NCBI GenBank assembly: GCA_025997895.1
Contig: BNVF01000096.1
Coordinates: 1 to 8,654, forward strand
Origin: Spirochaetia bacterium
GTDB taxonomy: Bacteria > Spirochaetota > Spirochaetia > Treponematales > Breznakiellaceae
Reading direction: 5' to 3'
Length of the DNA: 8,654 nt
In this document: positions 1 through 5,343 of the stretch, in pieces
How positions within the stretch are numbered: the first letter of the stretch is position 1
Layout of the letters: every line of letters begins with the position of its first letter
Program-made: the position numbers and the translations under genes
The notes under the pieces: model-generated
The model's input: only the letters and a program-made list of their open reading frames with translations
The model's database searches: none
Told to the model about the DNA's origin: nothing

Positions 1-9
1 CCGACCCCG

Positions 10-47
10 CCTTCGTGTCGAGCGAGCCGTAGGCGAGTGCACGAAGG
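10..47. repeat. Perfect 8-bp inverted repeat (hairpin) at the window edge
   Basis: CCTTCGTG (10-17) and CACGAAGG (40-47) are exact reverse complements around a 22-nt loop, which itself holds a GCC-GTA-GGC mini-stem. It lies about 90 nt past the stop codon of the FemAB-type gene, so it could mark the 3' end of that transcript. No T-run follows on either strand, so a classical intrinsic terminator is not supported. The rest of 1-140 shows no gene I can support. Confidence 0.45.
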
Positions 48-140
48 TGTGTATCTAATGTTTTGGAGCAAACGGAATGCCCGGCACTGCCCCGCCCACC
101 CCGATTTGATGAGCGAGAGAATGTTACACAGTTCGACAAA

Positions 141-1271
141 TTACCGTTTATCCAGCTTCTTCTTCCTTGAATCCCGCCGCCGCTTCCTGTACCGCTCTGC
201 CGCGTTGAACAGGCCGCAGAGCAGCGGCTTATAGGCATAGTCCCAGCTTCCCGGCCTGTGGATTATTTTGCCGCCGAAGCCGGTTTTGAAACGGTAAAGC
301 CCGGCCATCGGGTGATTGGGATCATCCGTGGGGGGTATGCCGAATAGATCGTATAACACGCAGCCGGAGGCTTTGGCATCCTGCATGGCTTTCCATTGCA
401 GGGCGTAGGGGGCCATCAGATTGCGCTTGATGTTCGCAGACGCGCCGTAGAGATAGACCGCCTGCGTACCCCGGCAGAGTACCACTATGGCAGCCAGGGC
501 GTCGCCTTCGTGTTCGGCGGTGTAGAGACGAAGCCCGCCGTTTATTGAGCTGCTCCGGCTTGTTTCAAAAAGGGTTTTGTAATAATCAAAATGGTGTATG
601 GCTATGCCGTCGCGCCCGGCGGTTTCGGACAGGAGTTTGTAAAACACCTCAAGGCCCTGTTCATCAGAGCGGCTGACGCTTACGCCCCGCTTTTCCGCAA
701 GGCCGATGTTATAGCGCCATTTGGGCTTCATGGCGGCGAGTATATCCTGGGCGGATGGAGTCAAATCGACAAGTACCGTGTCCGGGGGCTGAATGTCCGC
801 GGCGGCGCGTCTAAAGGGAACTCCCAGCGCAGGCGCGGCAGGCAGTGATTCGCCTGAGGATTCTTCACAGAACCAGGGGGGATCAAAACGGATAAAGGCG
901 GTATTGCCGGGCAGGAAACGCCGCAGCTTGCGGGCAAGTTCCACAAGGGCTGCGGTACGCAGCTTATCATCTGCGTGAAAATTCGCAGGTAATTCAGGGC
1001 CCCAGGGCGCGTATGCAAAAGAAAAGCCAGGGGCAAGGCGGCGGGAAAGGATCAGCAGGGGTTGTTCCACCGCACTGTCGGCAGCGGCAGTGGTGTCACC
1101 CGTAAAGTTGCCACCAGGTTCGAGGTTAAAATCACACCAATCAACCAGAAAGGCACGGCTTGTCCAGCCAAAGCGGGATTTGAATGTTCCCCATAACGTT
1201 GATTGTAAAAATGAATCCGCTTTTTCACAGACCGAAAGATCACAACTGGTGATGCTCACCTCTGATTTCAA
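141..1271 (-). CDS. FemAB-family peptidoglycan bridge aminoacyltransferase (FemX-like)
   Basis: This 376-residue protein resembles the FemA/FemB/FemX (lipid II:glycine glycyltransferase) family. Members move an amino acid from charged tRNA onto the diamino residue of peptidoglycan precursors at the inner face of the membrane. Visible signatures are MKPKWRYNI at 181-189 followed by LAEKRGV, a YLYGAS segment at 273-278, the run from MAPYALQW into LYDLFGI (286-311), and LYRFKTGFGG at 325-334. These are typical of the second GNAT-like lobe. The tail (about 360-376) is strongly basic, fitting RNA or membrane contact. The start is TTG at 1271-1269. A GGAGG lies 5 nt upstream (1277-1281), and no ATG in this frame is better placed. 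A GTG four codons downstream lacks a comparable ribosome-binding site. It follows metG by 33 nt and is probably co-transcribed with it. Treponemal peptidoglycan is reported to carry glycine on ornithine, so glycine addition is a reasonable inference. The donor amino acid cannot be read from sequence. Confidence 0.85.
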   Translation of the reverse strand: MKSEVSITSCDLSVCEKADSFLQSTLWGTFKSRFGWTSRAFLVDWCDFNLEPGGNFTGDTTAAADSAVEQPLLILSRRLAPGFSFAYAPWGPELPANFHADDKLRTAALVELARKLRRFLPGNTAFIRFDPPWFCEESSGESLPAAPALGVPFRRAAADIQPPDTVLVDLTPSAQDILAAMKPKWRYNIGLAEKRGVSVSRSDEQGLEVFYKLLSETAGRDGIAIHHFDYYKTLFETSRSSSINGGLRLYTAEHEGDALAAIVVLCRGTQAVYLYGASANIKRNLMAPYALQWKAMQDAKASGCVLYDLFGIPPTDDPNHPMAGLYRFKTGFGGKIIHRPGSWDYAYKPLLCGLFNAAERYRKRRRDSRKKKLDKR

Positions 1272-1276
1272 CTGTG

Positions 1277-1281
1277 CCTCC
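1277..1281 (-). promoter_or_regulatory. Ribosome-binding site fixing a TTG start
   Basis: GGAGG on the minus strand is separated by 5 nt (CACAG) from the TTG at 1271-1269. An ATG a little upstream, overlapping CCATGG, is in another frame and hits TGA after seven codons. The site therefore supports the TTG as the start of the FemAB-type gene. Confidence 0.7.
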
Positions 1282-1304
1282 GTATCACCATGGGGAATTG
1301 CGGA

Positions 1305-3563
1305 TCAGTGAACTTCGCCTTCGGGAATAATCGAAGTACGGATCGGCTTTCCGGCCAGGCACAGGTTCTTTCCGCCGGATTGTACCGCGTAATTGTTCGC
1401 GACGATTGGTACGGAGAAAAAGGTATCAATGTCGATTTCGGCCGGGGCGGCTGCGGCTTCCTGGCCTTCAAGGAGCACCCTGGTTCCGGTGGGGGTATCG
1501 CCGGCATCAAGCACCTCGCAGCGTTCGGCACTCTGCCCCTCGGGGCCAATACCCTGGTTATCACCTGCGGCAAGTAACATTCCCCTGGACTCAACGCCGC
1601 GGAGTTTGGCCGGTTTCAGGTTATAAGCGACAATAATACGCTTGCCCAGGAGTTCTTCCTCTTTGTAAAAGGGAACCAGACCCGAAACAATAGTGCGCTC
1701 CTCGCGAATTCCACTGACACCCTCCCCTACTTCAAGGTTAATGATATAGAGTTTGTCCGCCTTGGGATGACGTTCAATTTTTTCGATTTTCGCCGTGCGC
1801 AGATCCAGAGTCGCCGCAAAGGACGGAACAGGTTTGGGGAGTTCAGCAGCCGCATTTTTTCTGTCCTCCTGGCTTCCTGAATACCGCGCCCGCAGGGTTT
1901 CCACAAGCTCGTCTTCAAGCTTCGCAAAAAGCACTTCGCTGATAATCGCCGCGTTAGCTGCAACTCCTTCCGCCCTGCCTGTGTCTTTCCAGCTCAACCT
2001 GGTGTCAGGCCCAATGCCAAAGAATGAGGCGATTTTTGCCGAGGCAGCCGGCATATAGGGCTCAATAAGCACCGCGATGTCCCGCACCACAAAAGCCAGG
2101 TCCCGAATCACCGCCTCCGCTTTTGGGGGATCATCCTTGCGCAGGCGCCAGGGTTCGGCATCCTGAAAATATTTATTCGCATATGAGGAAAGTTCAAAAA
2201 CTTCCCGAAAGGCGTCACGCAGTTCGGCGCGTTCGAGTTTCTCGGCAATGGCAGTTTCGCGCCTGCGCACTTCTTCCCACAAAACGCTGTCGCTCTGGCC
2301 TGCCGGAAGCTTGCCGTCGTAATAACGGGTGATGAAAGACATGGTACGGTTAACCAGGTTTCCCAAATTGCCGATGAGTTCGCCATTCACCTTTTCCTGA
2401 AAGTCTTTCCAGGTAAAAAGGGCGTCGGATTTTTCGGGGCGGTTGTAAAAAATATAAAAACGCCACACATCGGCGGGGATTCCGGTTTCCATCACATCGG
2501 TACCAAAAACACCAATACCCCGGGACTTGGAAAATTTTCCGCTCTCGTAGTTCAGGTATTCGGTGCTGGACATGTGGTGTAACATGGTCCAGTTGTCGCC
2601 GCTCCCCAGAAGGCTTGAGGGAAAGATAACCGTATGAAAGGGAATATTGTCCTTGCCAATGAACTGGAACAGTTCTACCTCATCGGGGGCTTTCCACCAG
2701 TAATTGACAAAATCGCGCCAACTGCCGTTTCCCTGCGCACCGGCGCGTTCGTCACCCAGATTGCCGGTGATCGATATATAACCTATGGGGGCGTCGAACC
2801 ACACATAAAAGACTTTGTGCTCGTAGCCGTCTCTGGGTACGGGGATTCCCCATTTGAGATCCCTGGTTATGGCCCGCTCCCGCAGCCCGTCGCGTATCCA
2901 TGCCTGAGTCATCTGCACGGCGTTATTCGCCCAGAATCCTTTTACAGAGGCGGTTTTTATCCATTCTTCAAGTCTATCCTTAATCTTGGGAAGGTTTATG
3001 TAGAGATGCTTGGTTGATTTTAACGAGGGTGTAGAACCGCAGGCAGCGCAGCGGGGCTCCTTGAGTTCGGTGGGGTCAAGGAGTTTGCCGCAGGCTTCGC
3101 ATTGATCGCCCCTGGCCTCGGCTGCGCCGCAGTGAGGGCAGACGCCCCGTATGTAACGGTCGGCAAGGAAGCGGTCGCATTTGGCACAGTGGAGCTGCGT
3201 GGTAGTCTGCTCGGAGATAAAACCCGCAGCGTCAAGTTTTTTGAAAATATCCTGGGTTACTTCGGTTTGTATAGGTGTGGAGGTGCGGCCGAATTTGTCA
3301 AAAGCTATATTAAACCAGCAGTAGATGTCCGCGTGCATTTGGTGATACCGGTCACAGAGCTCCCTGGGGCTTATGCCTTCCTCGGCGGCACGGTTTTCCG
3401 TGGCAGTACCATATTCATCGGTACCGCAGACGTAGAGGGTCTCGTATCCGCGAAGCCTGCAAAAGCGGGCAAAGGCGTCGGCAGAGAGCACCTGGATGAG
3501 GTTTCCCAAATGGGGCACATTATTCACATAGGGCAATGCGGAGGTAATCAGTCGGCGTTTCAT
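1305..3563 (-). CDS. metG: Methionyl-tRNA synthetase with C-terminal tRNA-binding domain
   Basis: Class I aminoacyl-tRNA synthetase charging tRNA(Met) and initiator tRNA with methionine in the cytoplasm. The 752-residue protein begins with the canonical MetRS N-terminus: SALPYVNN leading into HLGN (18-21), the HIGH-box equivalent. Four CxxC pairs (C126/C129, C142/C145, C155/C158, C172/C175) form the connective zinc knuckles of the two-zinc MetRS type. FIGKDNIPFH (301-310) and the KMSKS-type loop KFSKS (343-347) complete the active site. The helical anticodon-binding domain spans roughly 385-560. Residues about 582-667 form the OB-fold (Trbp111/EMAPII-like) domain, with HPKADKLY at 599-606. 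About 50 residues past the OB domain (about 703-752) match nothing I recognise. Only two codons separate the ATG from an upstream in-frame TAA, so the start is fixed. There is no Shine-Dalgarno, and a TATAAT lies just upstream. It is first in an apparent two-gene operon with the FemAB-type gene. Confidence 0.97.
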   Translation of the reverse strand: MKRRLITSALPYVNNVPHLGNLIQVLSADAFARFCRLRGYETLYVCGTDEYGTATENRAAEEGISPRELCDRYHQMHADIYCWFNIAFDKFGRTSTPIQTEVTQDIFKKLDAAGFISEQTTTQLHCAKCDRFLADRYIRGVCPHCGAAEARGDQCEACGKLLDPTELKEPRCAACGSTPSLKSTKHLYINLPKIKDRLEEWIKTASVKGFWANNAVQMTQAWIRDGLRERAITRDLKWGIPVPRDGYEHKVFYVWFDAPIGYISITGNLGDERAGAQGNGSWRDFVNYWWKAPDEVELFQFIGKDNIPFHTVIFPSSLLGSGDNWTMLHHMSSTEYLNYESGKFSKSRGIGVFGTDVMETGIPADVWRFYIFYNRPEKSDALFTWKDFQEKVNGELIGNLGNLVNRTMSFITRYYDGKLPAGQSDSVLWEEVRRRETAIAEKLERAELRDAFREVFELSSYANKYFQDAEPWRLRKDDPPKAEAVIRDLAFVVRDIAVLIEPYMPAASAKIASFFGIGPDTRLSWKDTGRAEGVAANAAIISEVLFAKLEDELVETLRARYSGSQEDRKNAAAELPKPVPSFAATLDLRTAKIEKIERHPKADKLYIINLEVGEGVSGIREERTIVSGLVPFYKEEELLGKRIIVAYNLKPAKLRGVESRGMLLAAGDNQGIGPEGQSAERCEVLDAGDTPTGTRVLLEGQEAAAAPAEIDIDTFFSVPIVANNYAVQSGGKNLCLAGKPIRTSIIPEGEVH

Positions 3564-3570
3564 ATCGAAT

Positions 3571-3576
3571 TATTAT
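3571..3576 (-). promoter_or_regulatory. -10 element for an apparently leaderless metG mRNA
   Basis: Perfect TATAAT on the minus strand, with 7 nt (ATTCGAT) between it and the metG ATG. Transcription starting the usual 6-8 nt beyond a -10 box would begin at or next to the ATG. No good TTGACA-like -35 is visible at 16-18 nt upstream. The absence of any purine-rich ribosome-binding sequence is consistent with leaderless initiation. A promoter is inferred, not shown. Confidence 0.55.
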
Positions 3577-3638
3577 AGTGAAAAACATAAAAATATGCTA
3601 TAGGGCGTAGGTACGCATTTACTCAAGACGGTGTTTCG

Positions 3639-3644
3639 TATAAT
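3639..3644 (+). promoter_or_regulatory. Candidate -10 element reading toward the Rpn-family gene
   Basis: Perfect TATAAT on the plus strand, with TTTACT 15 nt upstream as a weak -35 (four of six matches, short spacing). If used, it would give a 5' leader of about 120 nt on the Rpn-family transcript. It lies 62 nt from the opposed metG -10 box, so the intergenic region may be a divergent promoter. Confidence 0.35.
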
Positions 3645-3697
3645 TCGTGTGGTTCGATATTTCTTTTTTCTCGTCAAATATTAATTGTGAAAGTTTC

Positions 3698-3734
3698 TTG
3701 GGAGTACATTGATTCTTTGCAGATTTTCTCCCAA
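3698..3734. repeat. Hairpin in the leader of the Rpn-family gene
   Basis: TTGGGAG (3698-3704) and CTCCCAA (3728-3734) are exact complements around a 23-nt loop, ending 39 nt before the ATG at 3774. No T-run follows on either strand, so it does not look like a terminator. It may be a leader structure or chance. Confidence 0.3.
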
Positions 3735-3773
3735 ACACTCAAGCGCCACACATCTACGCGCCATATATAGGGT

Positions 3774-4784
3774 ATGAAATTATCTTTTTCAAAGCCCTGG
3801 CTAATTCCCAGGGACATCAAACGTCAGGCGCGGGAAAACGTCGCCCAGGGGAAAATCCTCAACATCATGAATGATACGGTCTTTAAGGCCGTATTCACTG
3901 ATGATACTGAAGATTCCCGTGAAGCACTGCGCCTTCTGCTTTCGAGCTGCACCCACCGGGAAATCTCCCGGGTGCAAGTAATGAACTCCGAACTCTTACC
4001 GGATTACCTTGCCGGCAAGAGCTCCCGGCTGGATGTACATGCTACCTTTAACGATGGCGACGCTGCCAATCTGGAAATACAGATTGACAAATCCGGGGAC
4101 GACCTCAAGGCCCGGGCCGCCTTTTACGCCGCCCGGTTATTGTCCGCACAGGCAAAAAAAGGCGAAACCTACGGTGAGATTAAGCGGGTATACCAGATTT
4201 TTTTCCTCAACTGCGTCCTGTTCCCCCAAAGTGACAAACTACCCCGCCGTTATTTTATGATGGAGGAGGACGAGCATGACAAACTGAACGAGGTGATGGA
4301 GATTATCTTCTACGAAATGCCCAAACTGGAACAAAAAGTACAGGAGTATTTTGCAGGGGAAAAGGAGTTACGAAGGGAAAACTTGCAACGGGAAGAAAAA
4401 TGGTGTATATATATGAAATACCGGCACGAAGCGAAAGCGCAGGGGCTGATAGCAGAATTATGCCGGGAGGAGGGAATCATGCAGGCGGAACGGGCATTAA
4501 CCAAAGTGAGCCGGGATTACGAGAAGTGGGCTCGCACCTTGTACCGCGAAAAAGCCGAAATGGATTACCGCTCGGGGATGTATACTGCCCGGAAAGAGGG
4601 AATAGCCGAAGGTAAGGTTGTGGGAATAGCCGAAGGTAAGGTTGCGGGAATAGCCGAGGGCAGCGCTAAGGGCTACGAGCAGGCTTCGTTTGAAATTGCC
4701 CGTAAAATGAAAGCCAGAGGACGGCCCCTTGGGGAAATTATCGAAGATACCGGTCTGGCTCCGGAAATAGTCGAAAAACTGTAA
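3774..4784 (+). CDS. Rpn family putative transposase/nuclease (PDDEXK_2 type)
   Basis: A 336-residue protein of the PD-(D/E)XK Rpn/transposase-like family. In Escherichia coli these are recombination-promoting DNA endonucleases, and in spirochetes they form large, variable paralogous sets. The N-terminal family motif NDTVFKAVF is at 33-41. The catalytic core is D87 (in SRLDV) and E101-x-Q103 (in LEIQI), the E-x-Q form of the usual E-x-K. It is followed by the YGEIKRVYQIFFLN strand at 133-146. The C-terminal half (about 165-275) is charged and probably helical or coiled-coil. It ends in three octads, GIAEGKVV, GIAEGKVA and GIAEGSAK (276-299), then a conserved-looking tail. An in-frame TAG lies two codons before the ATG at 3774, so this is the most upstream possible start. 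Its ribosome-binding site is poor (AGGG one base from the ATG). About 30 residues precede the conserved motif. Met32 is a possible alternative start but lacks a site too. No terminal inverted repeats or target duplication were seen, so this is not called an insertion sequence. Confidence 0.82.
   Translation: MKLSFSKPWLIPRDIKRQARENVAQGKILNIMNDTVFKAVFTDDTEDSREALRLLLSSCTHREISRVQVMNSELLPDYLAGKSSRLDVHATFNDGDAANLEIQIDKSGDDLKARAAFYAARLLSAQAKKGETYGEIKRVYQIFFLNCVLFPQSDKLPRRYFMMEEDEHDKLNEVMEIIFYEMPKLEQKVQEYFAGEKELRRENLQREEKWCIYMKYRHEAKAQGLIAELCREEGIMQAERALTKVSRDYEKWARTLYREKAEMDYRSGMYTARKEGIAEGKVVGIAEGKVAGIAEGSAKGYEQASFEIARKMKARGRPLGEIIEDTGLAPEIVEKL
4598..4663 (+). repeat. In-frame 24-bp tandem repeat inside the Rpn-family gene
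   Basis: Units begin with GGGAATAGCCGA at 4598, 4622 and 4646. The first two 24-nt units differ only at the penultimate base region (TTGT versus TTGC), while the third diverges after its first half. Each unit encodes eight residues of GIAEGKVx type. Because 24 is a multiple of three, gain or loss of a unit keeps the frame. GIAEG repeats of varying number are characteristic of this family's C-terminal region. Confidence 0.85.
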
Positions 4785-4881
4785 AACGCTGCTCGGCATC
4801 TCCCCCCAAAAACAGCGCCTGCGTTGGGCAAGCCCGCTATGGTGCGTCCACTGTTCATCAAGGGCGTCATACTCTTCTTTA

Positions 4882-4995
4882 GGTGTAAACGTCAAACTGC
4901 TCCCCTGGAATTTAAACCAAAGCTGAAAACTGAAAATTAACCGTTTAAGTCCCACCCTTGATTTTTATGGGGTGGGTAAAATTGACGTTTACCCC
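4882..4995. repeat. 14-bp inverted repeat enclosing a small hairpin
   Basis: GGTGTAAACGTCAA at 4882-4895 pairs with TTGACGTTTACCCC at 4982-4995 with one mismatch (13 of 14). Between them a second exact 7-bp stem, CCCACCC (4951-4957) and GGGTGGG (4970-4976), encloses a 12-nt loop. The nested arrangement could be an RNA fold, a remnant of a small element, or a protein-binding region. No T-run follows the hairpin on either strand. Confidence 0.5.
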
Positions 4996-5146
4996 AGATC
5001 GTTGTCGATGGAGGAAAAGTCCTGCGAGGAAAATGATTTTGGATATTTCATTCAAATGATTCCTCCTGAAAACGCCTGTCTCCTCCGCAAGGCGTCTAAG
5101 TATCAAAAACGGCGCCTGTTGCCACATCGTCAACTCAAAGATTTTA

Positions 5147-5225
5147 TCCACGGATTTCCCAGATTAACACGGATTTTAGCTCATAAATCCCAGACTAATC
5201 CGTGAAAATCCGCGTAATCCGTGGA
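5147..5225. repeat. Long imperfect palindrome of ATCCGTG-type words
   Basis: The left arm 5147-5175 and right arm 5197-5225 are reverse complements at 24 of 29 positions, with a 21-nt loop. The right arm is itself built of short direct repeats (AATCCGTG, AATCCGCG, AATCCGTGG), and the left arm carries their inverted copies. On the plus strand the right arm is followed by CTTTTTTCTT (5226-5235), so the fold could act as a rho-independent terminator for transcription coming from the Rpn-family gene. I recall similar ATCCGTG/ATCCGCG strings as dispersed intergenic repeats in other bacterial genomes, but cannot verify this here. Confidence 0.7.
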
Positions 5226-5273
5226 CTTTTTTCTTATGATGTTACGCCTGTCACCACCTGCGTTTCCAGGAAT

Positions 5274-5299
5274 GCCCTCCCCACATACGCGGGAAGGGC
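5274..5299 (-). terminator. Hairpin beyond the BspA-like gene, possible operon end
   Basis: The arms are 5274-5282 and 5291-5299 with an 8-nt loop. On minus-strand RNA all nine positions can pair, one of them as U-G. On plus-strand RNA that position is a C-A mismatch. The fold therefore suits a transcript from the BspA-like gene, whose stop is about 45 nt upstream. No U-run follows, so an intrinsic terminator is only possible; an mRNA 3'-end stabiliser is an alternative. Confidence 0.4.
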
Positions 5300-5343
5300 T
5301 GGTTGGTTATTACGCAGATGGTAACACCACTGCGCTGCTATCC

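Larger units (their letters stand above)
4785..5343. other. 559-nt stretch without a convincing gene
   Basis: Between the Rpn-family stop and the end of the convergent BspA-like gene no open frame has the marks of a real gene. Two short frames start at GTG or ATG without good ribosome-binding sites: 4972-5205 plus (77 codons) and 4945-5151 minus (68 codons). A third, 4497-4955 minus, runs antisense through the Rpn tail. Its part outside Rpn reads like protein (FTPKEEYDALDEQW, roughly 4845-4890), so 4785-5100 may hold a decayed coding fragment. The stretch also contains the inverted repeats and palindromes listed separately. Confidence 0.5.

Noticed and set aside
37..234. 65-codon plus-strand frame at the left edge
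   Set aside because: It overlaps the end of the FemAB-type gene in antisense and has no coding signs of its own.
3102..3578. 158-codon plus-strand frame opposite metG
   Set aside because: It lies wholly within the antisense of conserved MetRS sequence, including the zinc knuckles and HIGH box.
3648..3661. GGTTCGAT, resembling a tRNA T-loop
   Set aside because: No complementary T-stem, anticodon arm or acceptor stem surrounds it.
3774..4784. Rpn-family gene as a complete insertion sequence
   Set aside because: No flanking terminal inverted repeats or target-site duplications were found by eye.
4972..5205. 77-codon plus-strand frame from a GTG
   Set aside because: It has no ribosome-binding site, runs through both the hairpin and the palindrome, and its product matches nothing I recognise.
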